A DNA stretch of 43,913 bases from assembly GCA_900769765.1 (NCBI GenBank), contig CAAGHW010000093.1, positions 1 through 43,913 on the forward strand. The letters are read 5' to 3'. Positions 16,303-24,878 of the stretch are shown piece by piece. The position numbers and the translations under genes were made by a program. The notes beneath the pieces were generated by a model. That model was not told the origin of the DNA, ran no database searches, and was given only the letters and a program-made list of their open reading frames with translations. Numbering within the stretch: the first letter of the stretch is position 1; the number at the start of each line of letters is the position of its first letter. The DNA comes from Bacteroidaceae bacterium. GTDB taxonomy: Bacteria; Bacteroidota; Bacteroidia; Bacteroidales; Bacteroidaceae.

Positions 16303-17775
16303 TTATCCGAAGAATCCGGTGCGTCCGATAGTGATTATTACTGTATATCCCAATACAAGTGAGATTACACCTATGATTATACCGGCCTTGAACATCTGCG
16401 ATGTCTTAATGAGTCCTGTAGAGTATGCTATGGCATTGGGAGGTGTGCTGATAGGCAGCGACATTGCAAATGATGCAGCCATGGCAACACCGATGAGCAG
16501 TGTGCCTACACCACCGTATATACCCAATGAATCTTTCATACCTGTTCCTACGGCAACCATAATTGGCACCATAAGGGCTGTAGCCGCCGAATTCGAAATG
16601 AACTGTGACAAGAGCCAGCAGATTAGTCCACCACCAATCATCACTACCATTGCCGGCCAGCTGTCAAACGGTATCGTCTCGACAAGTGCGCTTGCAAGGC
16701 CTGTCTTTGACATTCCTTCGCCAAGGGCAAAACCACCGGCAACCATCCACAGGCAAGCCCAATCGATATCCTTGAGGTCACTCGACTTGATAATTCTTGT
16801 AATTGCAAATACACCGATGGGGAAAAGTGCAACAATGTATGAATTTATTCCTGTCCACTTCTCGAACATCCACAAAAGGATTGTTATTGCCAATGTAGCG
16901 TATATGACATATGTTCTCCAGCCTTTTTTTGCACCACCGATAATTGTCAGGTTTACCTTATTGGCTGTGAACGGGAACATAAAGCGCAAAAGAATCCATG
17001 AAATCACAAGTATTACAAGCATTATGGGTGTCATCACCATCATCCATTCGCCAAAGTCTACACCTAAGTTCAGTCCATCGACATCATTGATATATTGCAA
17101 TGCAATGCCGTTTGGCGGTGTACCTATGGGTGTTGCCAAACCACCGATGTTTGCGCCTATGGGAATGGCAAGAGCCAATGCCGCAGTTCCCTTTTCAGTG
17201 CTTGGCAGCTGACGTAATACGGGGGCAAGGAATGTGAGCATCATGGCTGCAGTGGCGGTGTTGCTTACGAACATCGAGAATATTGCCGTTACAAGCATAA
17301 AACCGAAGAGTACCACATAAGGCTTTGAACCGAACGGCTTGAGCATTGCACGTGCCATGCTTATGTCTATACCGCTCTTAGATGCCACAAGAGCAAGGAT
17401 AAAGCCACCCATGAACAGCATTACCGTTGGGTTGGCAAAAGTACCCATTATTACCTTGTAACTTATAAGCTCGCTTTTTGCATATCCCTCTACCAAAAAC
17501 GAAATTCCACTGTCCGATATTGTAAACAGCATTATGACTATAATCAGCAAAGAGGTGGTCCATGCCGGAACAGCTTCGACTATCCACATGCAGGCAGCCC
17601 AAAAGAATATTGCTATCACGCGTTGTTGGATGTCTGTAAGTCCATCGATGCCGAAAGCCTCATTGGGAAGTATGGCTATTATGAGAGCAATCAGTGATAT
17701 TAATCCTACTTTGATATAGCGGTTATAACGTCTTATAAGACGCCAGATTTTTCCGAGGAGTGTTCTTTGTTCCAT
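16303..17775 (-). CDS. SLC13/DASS-family anion permease
   Basis: The 490-residue inner-membrane transporter has about eleven hydrophobic segments. The two SNT-type motifs that bind sodium and substrate in this family are present: SNTATAAMM in the first half and SNSAATALMVPI in the second. The second half also has the characteristic GxxxNIGGLATPIGTPPNG-like turn. Members carry dicarboxylates, tricarboxylates or sulfate with sodium. I chose ATG at 17775; an in-frame TTG at 17796 would add seven residues. It is the first gene of a unit with the outer-membrane barrel and GH84. The substrate is not defined by the sequence. Confidence 0.88.
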   Translation of the reverse strand: MEQRTLLGKIWRLIRRYNRYIKVGLISLIALIIAILPNEAFGIDGLTDIQQRVIAIFFWAACMWIVEAVPAWTTSLLIIVIMLFTISDSGISFLVEGYAKSELISYKVIMGTFANPTVMLFMGGFILALVASKSGIDISMARAMLKPFGSKPYVVLFGFMLVTAIFSMFVSNTATAAMMLTFLAPVLRQLPSTEKGTAALALAIPIGANIGGLATPIGTPPNGIALQYINDVDGLNLGVDFGEWMMVMTPIMLVILVISWILLRFMFPFTANKVNLTIIGGAKKGWRTYVIYATLAITILLWMFEKWTGINSYIVALFPIGVFAITRIIKSSDLKDIDWACLWMVAGGFALGEGMSKTGLASALVETIPFDSWPAMVVMIGGGLICWLLSQFISNSAATALMVPIMVAVGTGMKDSLGIYGGVGTLLIGVAMAASFAMSLPISTPPNAIAYSTGLIKTSQMFKAGIIIGVISLVLGYTVIITIGRTGFFG

Positions 17776-17928
17776 AAGTTTATCCCAAATTAGCAATTAC
17801 AGGTGCTAATTTACTTTAAACAATCCAAAGAATCAATAAAGCGATTCTATTTTTACACTCCATATCGCATTTTAATTTTTTTTATGCTAAATAAAGTTAT
17901 AAAAAAACTCTTCAATTGCGCTTTTTGT

Positions 17929-17936
17929 TATGTTTG
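17929..17936 (+). promoter_or_regulatory. Possible -7 element of the thioredoxin gene
   Basis: TATGTTTG matches TAnnTTTG and lies 43 bases before the ATG at 17979. A -33 TTTG at the right spacing is not evident, because the upstream stretch is an A-run. Confidence 0.35.
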
Positions 17937-17978
17937 TAACGATAATATCAGTATTGACAATTTAAAGGAAACAGATTT

Positions 17979-18338
17979 ATGGCAACGATACATTTGAATA
18001 AAGAACAATTTGTCAAAAGAATAGCCGACTATAGTTCAAATCCTATAGGCTTTGAGTTTTTGGGTGACAAGCCTGCCGTTATTGACTTTTATGCCGAATG
18101 GTGCGGCCCTTGCAAGATGATTGCTCCTGTGCTCGAAGAGGTGTCCGACGAGTACAACGGCAGGGTGGACATATACAAGATAAATGTCGATGAAGAGGAA
18201 GAATTGGCATCGCTTTTCGGAATACGTTCCATTCCGACATTGATTTTTATTGAACAGAACGGAACAATGCACCGCTCGCAAGGAGCAATGGGAAAACCGC
18301 AACTTAAAGAGGTGATAGAGAAAGTGCTTTTAAAGTGA
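17979..18338 (+). CDS. trxA: Thioredoxin
   Basis: The 119-residue cytoplasmic thioredoxin has the active site FYAEWCGPCKM (38-48) with Cys43 and Cys46. The cis-proline segment SIPTLIFIEQ follows near 84-93. The N terminus has about 20 extra residues before the fold (MATIHLNKEQF...), without a signal peptide. It reduces protein disulfides. It is a single gene, transcribed away from the permease and ended by the shared terminator at 18340-18373. Confidence 0.92.
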   Translation: MATIHLNKEQFVKRIADYSSNPIGFEFLGDKPAVIDFYAEWCGPCKMIAPVLEEVSDEYNGRVDIYKINVDEEEELASLFGIRSIPTLIFIEQNGTMHRSQGAMGKPQLKEVIEKVLLK

Positions 18339-18339
18339 T

Positions 18340-18373
18340 AAAAAAGATGCAGACCGCGGTCTGCATCTTTTTT
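18340..18373. terminator. Bidirectional terminator between trxA and GH95
   Basis: A perfect 34-base palindrome centred at 18356/18357 (core GATGCAGACCGCGGTCTGCA) has six A on the left and six T on the right. It serves both converging genes. Confidence 0.9.
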
Positions 18374-18375
18374 TA

Positions 18376-20886
18376 TCATTCTATTTTTTCACTCTTCAAT
18401 TTGCCGTTTTTAACGGTTATTCTGTACAAGTCACCTTTCTTGGTATTGAACAAAAGTTCTTCATCGCCATATCGTAGCCAGCATGGTTCTCCGCTGTTCG
18501 ATTTTATTATCGTTTCAGCGAGTTTGCCCTCTTTCCACTTTATGCTTACTTCAAAACCTCCTTTGGCGCATAAACCGTTGACAGTTCCCTCTTCCCATAC
18601 ATCGGGCAGTGCAGGCAACAGGTGGATGAATCCCATGTGGCTCTGCATCAGCAGTTCGCATATTCCGGCTGTACCGCCAAAGTTTCCGTCAATCTGGAAC
18701 GGCGCATGTGTATCCCAAAGGTTGTCGAGTGTTCCGTTCTTCAGCAGGTTGCCGAACAGCGTGTATGCGTGGTTTCCATCGTGCAGACGTGCCCATTGGT
18801 TCAGTTTCCAACCCATACTCCAACCTGTTGCGCCATCGCCACGATGTTCAAGGACAATGCGTGACGCTTTGGCAAGTCCTGGTGTCACAACAGGAGAGAT
18901 GGTGTGTCCGGGGTGTAATCCGAACAGATGGTTTACGTGACGGTGCTGGTCGTTCGGGTCGTCTATATCCTTACTCCATTCCATGAGCTGACCGTAGCGG
19001 CCTGTCTGGTAAGGTACAAGGTTTTCCAATACATGTTGCCACTCTTCGCGCAGTTCCTTGTCGCAATTCATGGCTTCGCTTGCAGCAATGGCATCGAGCA
19101 GTATCTCTCTTACTACAGCGTGTACGAATGTGGCACCCTGGTCTATAGGGCCATGTTCGGGTGATGTCGACGGCGCGGCGGTGTATGTGCCGTCCTCTCT
19201 CTTCCAAAGGTAGTCGACCGCAAATATGGCACTGCTCTTTATAATGTCGTAGCCTGTCTCTTTAAGGAATTTCTTGTCACGTGTATAGTCGTAATAGTCC
19301 CATACGTGTGTCGCAAGCCAGGGGCCGGCCATAGGGTTGAAGTTCCATGACATATCCTGGCTTATCAGCGGCGCTGTAAAACCGAAGATGTTGCTTGATA
19401 TGCTTGCAGTCCATCCTCTTGCTCCAAAGTATGATTTTGCAGTCACTTCGCCAGGCTTTATCAATGTGCGTATGAAATCGATCAAAGGAAGCATACACTC
19501 ATTTAGGTTTGTCACACATGCAGGCCAATAGTTCATCTGCAGGTTGATGTTGTTGTGGTAATCGACACGCCAAGGTCCATCGACATTGTTGTGCCACATT
19601 CCCTGCAGGTTCGCAGGCATGTTGCCGGGGCGTGAACTTGAAATCAACAGATAACGTCCGAACTGGAAGTATAGCTGCTCAAGGCCGTAGTCGGGTTTGC
19701 CTTTACGATAATTCTCGAGTCTTTTGTTTGTCGGCAGGGTAGCCGTATTCGGGAATTCGTATGTGGTGGGAGCGTTGGGGTTTATCTCCAGTTCTACACG
19801 GTTGAACAATTCAGAGTAGTCTTTGTAGTGCTCTTCAAAGAGTTTGTCATATCCTTTTGAAACAGCTTTCTTTATCCACTCGGCCGTTGTCTCGTCAGGA
19901 TTTACGCCTACATATGTTTTAGGGTCGTTGAAGTCGGGGTCGAAATTAATCTTGTAGTCGGTGTCGCCTGTTATATAAAAACATACCTCATCGGCATTCG
20001 TAATACGTATTTTGCCGTTGCTTATGCTCTTTTTACCGCCTTTGGTCTCAACTCTCATGCGCACGGTGTATTGCATATTGTTGTTGTCGAGACGCGCTTT
20101 CCAAACAAGGCCGTTCTTGCCGTCATTCTCAAAAGTTCCTTCCGATACGGGGTTTGGTGAATAGCCTAATGTGAGATTCTGCATTCCCGGCTCGCTTGCG
20201 CTGAATTTTACTACAAGGACATTGGCAGGGTGCGATATAAAGTATTTGCGCTCGAAAAGGATATCGTCTTTCTTGTACTGGACAACAGCGAGGGCTGAAT
20301 CGAGTGACAGTATGCGGCGGTAACCGCTCATGCCTATTATGCTGTGTCCTGTCTCGATGTAGAATTCTCCCATTGTGGTGAAATTACCGAAGCGGAAGGG
20401 CTTTTCTCCGTAGTATTCATACGATGCGGTACTGTTGAAGTTCTCTCTGGTGAGCTTTGCCGCTGTCTCGTCATCTCCGTTAAGGAATGCCTGACGTATA
20501 TCATCGAGCAGATGTGCCGACTGCTTGTTTACATTCCAATAGTATGCGGCGCCACCTTCTGTGTTCGGGCCTCCGCGCCACAAAGTCTTTTCGTTGAATG
20601 TGATGCGTTCTGCTTCGAGTGAGCCCAAGATGTTGGCACCTATGTTACCGTTACCCAAAGGCAGTGATTGCGATTCCCACTCCCTGTCGGCGTTGTAGTT
20701 CGCGTCTCCCGCCCATTCGGGTTTCTTTCCTTTCCAGTTCTCGGGTTTGCCACCGTACCATATACTGTGTCCGTTCAGCGATGTCGGCTGGTCAAACCAT
20801 ACCGACAGACCATGAATGTAATCTGTTTGGGCTTGTAGGCCCATTGCGCACAAAAAGAGTGCGGCAAGAATGTTTGTTCTTCTCAT
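18376..20886 (-). CDS. GH95 alpha-L-fucosidase/galactosidase family
   Basis: The 836-residue secreted glycosidase has a signal peptide (cut near LQAQ, residue 20). It starts with the GH95 N-terminal signature IWYGGKPENW (42-51) and LPLGNGNIGAN (75-85). The inverting catalytic set is present: Asn446 and Asn448 in HNNINLQMNYW (444-454), the acid Glu577 in STSPEHGP (573-580) and Asp733 in FQIDGNFGG (730-738), equivalent to the residues mapped in the Bifidobacterium AfcA enzyme. Expected action is cleavage of alpha-1,2-linked L-fucose, or L-galactose in some members. It is the last gene of the eight-gene minus-strand run; its ATG is one base from the stop of the preceding small gene. Confidence 0.9.
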   Translation of the reverse strand: MRRTNILAALFLCAMGLQAQTDYIHGLSVWFDQPTSLNGHSIWYGGKPENWKGKKPEWAGDANYNADREWESQSLPLGNGNIGANILGSLEAERITFNEKTLWRGGPNTEGGAAYYWNVNKQSAHLLDDIRQAFLNGDDETAAKLTRENFNSTASYEYYGEKPFRFGNFTTMGEFYIETGHSIIGMSGYRRILSLDSALAVVQYKKDDILFERKYFISHPANVLVVKFSASEPGMQNLTLGYSPNPVSEGTFENDGKNGLVWKARLDNNNMQYTVRMRVETKGGKKSISNGKIRITNADEVCFYITGDTDYKINFDPDFNDPKTYVGVNPDETTAEWIKKAVSKGYDKLFEEHYKDYSELFNRVELEINPNAPTTYEFPNTATLPTNKRLENYRKGKPDYGLEQLYFQFGRYLLISSSRPGNMPANLQGMWHNNVDGPWRVDYHNNINLQMNYWPACVTNLNECMLPLIDFIRTLIKPGEVTAKSYFGARGWTASISSNIFGFTAPLISQDMSWNFNPMAGPWLATHVWDYYDYTRDKKFLKETGYDIIKSSAIFAVDYLWKREDGTYTAAPSTSPEHGPIDQGATFVHAVVREILLDAIAASEAMNCDKELREEWQHVLENLVPYQTGRYGQLMEWSKDIDDPNDQHRHVNHLFGLHPGHTISPVVTPGLAKASRIVLEHRGDGATGWSMGWKLNQWARLHDGNHAYTLFGNLLKNGTLDNLWDTHAPFQIDGNFGGTAGICELLMQSHMGFIHLLPALPDVWEEGTVNGLCAKGGFEVSIKWKEGKLAETIIKSNSGEPCWLRYGDEELLFNTKKGDLYRITVKNGKLKSEKIE

Positions 20887-20887
20887 A

Positions 20888-21133
20888 TTATTGTTGTTTG
20901 TTTTCCAAAGTGTTTACATATTGTATAAACTTTGCTACGTGTTGCCTGAAACTGATATTGTAGTCGCGTTCAAAGTTGTACTCCTCGGCAATCTTGCGAA
21001 TAGTGCCCTGTATGTCATCGACACGTTTCAAGGCACCGCTTCCGTCACAGGCTATTCTGTATATCTCCAATTCTTTGCTTCCCAACTCAAGGAAATATTC
21101 TCCTACCGTAGCTGTTCTCTTTACTGTTGCCAT
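20888..21133 (-). CDS. Small protein of unknown function (81 aa)
   Basis: I do not recognise this family. The 81 residues begin MATVKRTATVGEY and appear mixed alpha/beta without signal peptide or membrane segment: a short beta-like N terminus, a helix around 45-55 (IQGTIRKIAEE) and a helix around 64-80 ending in LENKQQ. Charged and soluble, so probably cytoplasmic. ATG 21133 is preferred over a TTG at 21145 that would overlap the transporter stop. It sits 4 bases after the AspT/YidE-like gene and 1 base before GH95, which strongly supports it being translated. Codon use looks like that of its neighbours. Confidence 0.7.
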   Translation of the reverse strand: MATVKRTATVGEYFLELGSKELEIYRIACDGSGALKRVDDIQGTIRKIAEEYNFERDYNISFRQHVAKFIQYVNTLENKQQ

Positions 21134-21137
21134 TCTC

Positions 21138-22799
21138 CTATACAAAAAACATCACCACCAATTGTATTATTATCACTCTCAAGAACATACACACAGGATA
21201 TACCGTAGCGTATGCTACTGACGGATTGTCGCCTTCAATGGTGTCGTTGGCATAGTTGAGTGCCATGGGGTTTGCCATTGAACCGCATAAGAGTCCCGAT
21301 ATTGAACCGAAATCGAGTTTCATTACCCTTAGAGCCAAGAGACCTACAAGCGCAACAGGTATGAATGTTATCAATAATCCCAATATTATCCATAGAGCTC
21401 CTTCGGGACGGACAACGGTCTCAAAGAAATGTGCTCCTGCGTCAAGTCCCAGACAGGCAAGGTACAGGTTCAGACCTATTGCACGTAACATCATATTGGC
21501 ACTTCGTGTGGTGTATGTCACCATGTGCAGGCGCGGGCCGAATGTACCTATGAGTATTCCCACTATTATTGGTCCTCCGGCAAGTCCAAGTTTTACAGGC
21601 AGGGAGATACCGGGTACGGACAACGGTATGCTTCCTACTATAAGTCCGAATATCATACCTATGAACACCGATACCAAGTTAGGCTCGTTGAGGCTCTGTA
21701 CTGCATTGCCGAGAATTTTCTCCACACGTTTGATGTCGGCGGCTTCACCTACGACGGTAAGTCGGTCGCCGAGTTGCAGAATAAGGTCGGGAGTAGCCAA
21801 CAGCTGTACACCTGAACGATATACACGGCTGATGTTTATTCCGTAGTTGTTGCGCAGACGCAGCGACGACAGCTTCTTACCGTTGATTTCGGAGCGTGTC
21901 ACAAGTATGCGTTGCGATGTCAGTTCGCTGTCAATCTTGTTCCAGTCTATGTTCTCGGAATTCCAGTCCTTTTGCTCCTTTTCTCCGAATATAAGGCTTA
22001 ACTCTTCTGTCTCTTCGGGTTTGGTGATTACGAGCAGAATGTCATTCTCCAACAACACTCTGTCGGACATCGGTATCAGTACATGTCCGTTGTGCCACAT
22101 ACGCGATATTACAAAGTGATGGTGTCCGGTATGTGCTATTTCGGCGATTGTCTTTCCGAATATTGCAGGGTTCGTGACACGGTAACTTGCTATGAACACA
22201 TTCTTCTTGTGTTTGCTGTCTGGTTGCGGCATATCGCCTTGGCGGACAAATACTTTGCGCAAGAATATTATTGCCAGGATAACTCCCACAACACCCAAAG
22301 GGTAGGTGATGGCACAACTCAAGGCTGCACCGTTGCCGTTTATTCCCAACTGTTCCAGAGATTGCTGTGCCGCTGCCAATGCCGGGGTGTTTGTTGTAGC
22401 TCCACACAATATGCCGGACATGTCCGATATAGAGATGTTGGCTATATAGCTCAGTCCGATAGCCATAAATGTGCCGATGAAAAGTACAAATATTGCAGGT
22501 ATGAGCAATTTTACCCCTTCGGTACGCATGGAGCTGAAGAAACCGGGACCCACTTGCAGACCTAACGCATATACGAACAGTACAAGTCCGAATGTCTCGG
22601 CGTAGAAAAGCATCTGGCTGTCAATGGTAAGCCCGAAATGTCCGGCAATGATACCCGTAAAGAATACGAATGTTATTCCAAGAGATATACCCCATACATG
22701 TACTTTGCCTATCATCAGACCTATGGCTGATATCAGCGAAAGCACGACAATGGCCTGTAATGCTGAATGTTCTATAAACAATGTGTTCAGAAAATCCAT
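21138..22799 (-). CDS. AspT/YidE-type transporter with two RCK_C domains
   Basis: The 553 residues have the typical duplicated layout: about five hydrophobic segments (10-185), two hydrophilic TrkA-C/RCK_C domains (about 200-285 and 290-370; conserved phrases VLLENDILLVITKP and LQLGDRLTVVGEA), then five more segments (about 375-553). The repeated GxxCGxxxNTPAL/GLLCGSMANPMAL motifs occur once in each half (near 130 and 510). The family includes the Tetragenococcus aspartate:alanine exchanger AspT; most members are uncharacterised. In a histidine/peptide catabolism operon, exchange of an acidic amino acid is a reasonable guess. Its stop is 4 bases before the 81-aa gene. Confidence 0.85.
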   Translation of the reverse strand: MDFLNTLFIEHSALQAIVVLSLISAIGLMIGKVHVWGISLGITFVFFTGIIAGHFGLTIDSQMLFYAETFGLVLFVYALGLQVGPGFFSSMRTEGVKLLIPAIFVLFIGTFMAIGLSYIANISISDMSGILCGATTNTPALAAAQQSLEQLGINGNGAALSCAITYPLGVVGVILAIIFLRKVFVRQGDMPQPDSKHKKNVFIASYRVTNPAIFGKTIAEIAHTGHHHFVISRMWHNGHVLIPMSDRVLLENDILLVITKPEETEELSLIFGEKEQKDWNSENIDWNKIDSELTSQRILVTRSEINGKKLSSLRLRNNYGINISRVYRSGVQLLATPDLILQLGDRLTVVGEAADIKRVEKILGNAVQSLNEPNLVSVFIGMIFGLIVGSIPLSVPGISLPVKLGLAGGPIIVGILIGTFGPRLHMVTYTTRSANMMLRAIGLNLYLACLGLDAGAHFFETVVRPEGALWIILGLLITFIPVALVGLLALRVMKLDFGSISGLLCGSMANPMALNYANDTIEGDNPSVAYATVYPVCMFLRVIIIQLVVMFFV

Positions 22800-22817
22800 G
22801 TCAGTTGCTCTTTCGTG

Positions 22818-24872
22818 TTATTTTACTCCCATCTCTTCCAGCAGGTATTCAGCACCTCCAAGACGGTCCATGACAAACAATACAAAACGTATGTCAACCG
22901 ATATGTTTCGGCATATTGCAGGGTCGAACTCTATGTCGCTCATGGTAGAACGCCATGTGCGGTCGAAGTTGATACCTATAAGTTCTCCCTTGCCGTTGAT
23001 TACAGGTGAGCCGGAATTTCCGCCCGAAGTGTGGTTGTTTGCAAGAAAACATACAGGTATCGTCATTTTTCCGTTATTCTCTATAGCCCAACGGCCATAG
23101 TTTTTCCTGTCATATATGTTACGCAATACCTGTGGGATGTTGTAATCGTAGATTTGAGGATTGTCTTTTGCCATGATTCCGTCAAGTGTCGTCAGGTATG
23201 TGTGGTACTCTCCGTCGGCATTCTCATATCCTGCGATTTTTCCGTAAGCCACTCGCAATGTAAAGTTCGCGTCGGGATAGAATGCACGTTCCTTATCCCA
23301 CTCACGTAACGCCTGCATATATGGTTTGTACCATTTTTCTATTGCAGGAACATTGCTGAGGTTGCGGTATGCGTATTGACGGTTCTGTTCCATAATTGGA
23401 ATGAACCACGATACGAACTGGACAAAAGAGTCGTCCATTATCTCCTTTTTTGTAAGCGGATATTTGCTTGTCAGCTTTGTGGTCTCAAAAAGCTTGTCGG
23501 CAAAAGCTTCGGCACTGCCGCACTCCTCAATGGCCTGTAGAAGCTGCTGTGGAATATCCTCTGACGGCATACGGTTTACAAATTCCTTTATCATGGCACG
23601 TGCTATTGCGTGGTCGATACCTACTCTGTAACCTCTCAAGGTTTTGCGACGTATCTCTGCCTGCTCATCGGCTGTGATATTCTCTTCAGCCTTGGCCTTG
23701 TTGTATAGCTGTAATGCAAAATTGAATGCCTCTATGCTTGCAATAGATTCATTGAACAGCTCACGTATGAAGTATCCTTTGGCTGTGTTGCTGTAAGCCA
23801 CATTCATTGAGTCGAGGATTGCCGCATATTCAGGCTTGTCCTTAGACCACTTTATGAATTCGGTCTCATATCCTATCTTGTTGCCTATGGTGCCGAGCTT
23901 CTCGAGTCCGAGTGATTCACCTTGCCACTTCTTCCATCCGTTTGCGATGCTTGCATGCTTTGCTGCGTATGCTATGCGTGTCGCTACATCTTTGGCTTGC
24001 GCCTCGCTTATTATGTCGAGTCGTGTTGTGCGCAAATCAATCTTCATGGGGTTTGATTCGAACTGTGTATAAGCCACAGCTATACTTGTGATATACTCCT
24101 GAGTGTTGCCCGGGAATCCGTATATCATTGTGAAATCTCCCTCCTCGATACCTTTTGTAGAGACTTTGAAGTGACGCTTGGGACGATAGGGCACGTTCTC
24201 TTCGCTATATTCGGCAGGCTCGTTGTTCGCGTCGGCATATACGCGGAAAACAGAGAAATCGCCTGTGTGACGGGGCCATATCCAGTTGTCGGTGTCTCCG
24301 CCGAACTTGCCGATGGAAGAGGGCGGTGCTCCTACAAGACGTACATCGCGGAATGTGCGATATACAAACAGATAGAATTGGTTGCCGTAATACATCGACT
24401 CTATGTCTGCACGGTAACCCTTGCCCTTTATTGCCTCGGCGATGATATCTTCCTTCTTCTCACCGGCTTCAAGTCGTGCTGTAACATCTTCCATCTTTAT
24501 AAGTTGGGTTACGGTCAATCCGGGAACAGGCAGCTCCTCTTCGCGTGATTTCGCCCAATAGCCATGAGTCAGGTAGTCGTGTTCCACCGATGACAGTTTC
24601 TGTATGGAGCTGTAACCGCAGTGATGGTTGGTAAGCAGAAGCCCTTCGGGCGACACGAACTCTCCGGTGCAGCCTCCGCCGAACTGAACGACAGCATCTT
24701 TCAACGATGCCTTGTCCTCGGAATAGATATCATCAACTTTAAGCTTGAAGCCCTTCTTGCGCATATCTTTTATACGCTCTTTGATAAGGTTCGGTAACCA
24801 CATTCCCTCATCGGCAATGGCCGTTGTCATTGTAAGACAAGCTATGGCGCAGATAAAAAGTCTCTTTATCAT
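22818..24872 (-). CDS. S46 dipeptidyl-peptidase, DPP11-like
   Basis: The 684-residue periplasmic serine peptidase has a signal peptide (cut near TAIAD, residue 20). The chymotrypsin-like catalytic set is visible: His84 in TNHHCGY, an Asp in HTGDFSVFR (Asp205), and Ser620 in GGNSGSPV. Arg638 in INFDRTW lies 18 residues after the serine, as Arg673 does after Ser655 in Porphyromonas gingivalis DPP11; DPP7 has Gly there. This suggests release of dipeptides with Asp or Glu at P1. The gene follows hutI by 6 bases, so peptide breakdown and amino acid catabolism are probably co-expressed. Confidence 0.9.
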   Translation of the reverse strand: MIKRLFICAIACLTMTTAIADEGMWLPNLIKERIKDMRKKGFKLKVDDIYSEDKASLKDAVVQFGGGCTGEFVSPEGLLLTNHHCGYSSIQKLSSVEHDYLTHGYWAKSREEELPVPGLTVTQLIKMEDVTARLEAGEKKEDIIAEAIKGKGYRADIESMYYGNQFYLFVYRTFRDVRLVGAPPSSIGKFGGDTDNWIWPRHTGDFSVFRVYADANNEPAEYSEENVPYRPKRHFKVSTKGIEEGDFTMIYGFPGNTQEYITSIAVAYTQFESNPMKIDLRTTRLDIISEAQAKDVATRIAYAAKHASIANGWKKWQGESLGLEKLGTIGNKIGYETEFIKWSKDKPEYAAILDSMNVAYSNTAKGYFIRELFNESIASIEAFNFALQLYNKAKAEENITADEQAEIRRKTLRGYRVGIDHAIARAMIKEFVNRMPSEDIPQQLLQAIEECGSAEAFADKLFETTKLTSKYPLTKKEIMDDSFVQFVSWFIPIMEQNRQYAYRNLSNVPAIEKWYKPYMQALREWDKERAFYPDANFTLRVAYGKIAGYENADGEYHTYLTTLDGIMAKDNPQIYDYNIPQVLRNIYDRKNYGRWAIENNGKMTIPVCFLANNHTSGGNSGSPVINGKGELIGINFDRTWRSTMSDIEFDPAICRNISVDIRFVLFVMDRLGGAEYLLEEMGVK

Positions 24873-24878
24873 AATGTT

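Noticed and set aside
16262..17212. Plus-strand open frame of 316 codons opposite the DASS permease
   Set aside because: The permease frame on the minus strand has family motifs and membrane segments; the opposite frame is a Pro/Ile/Met-rich shadow.
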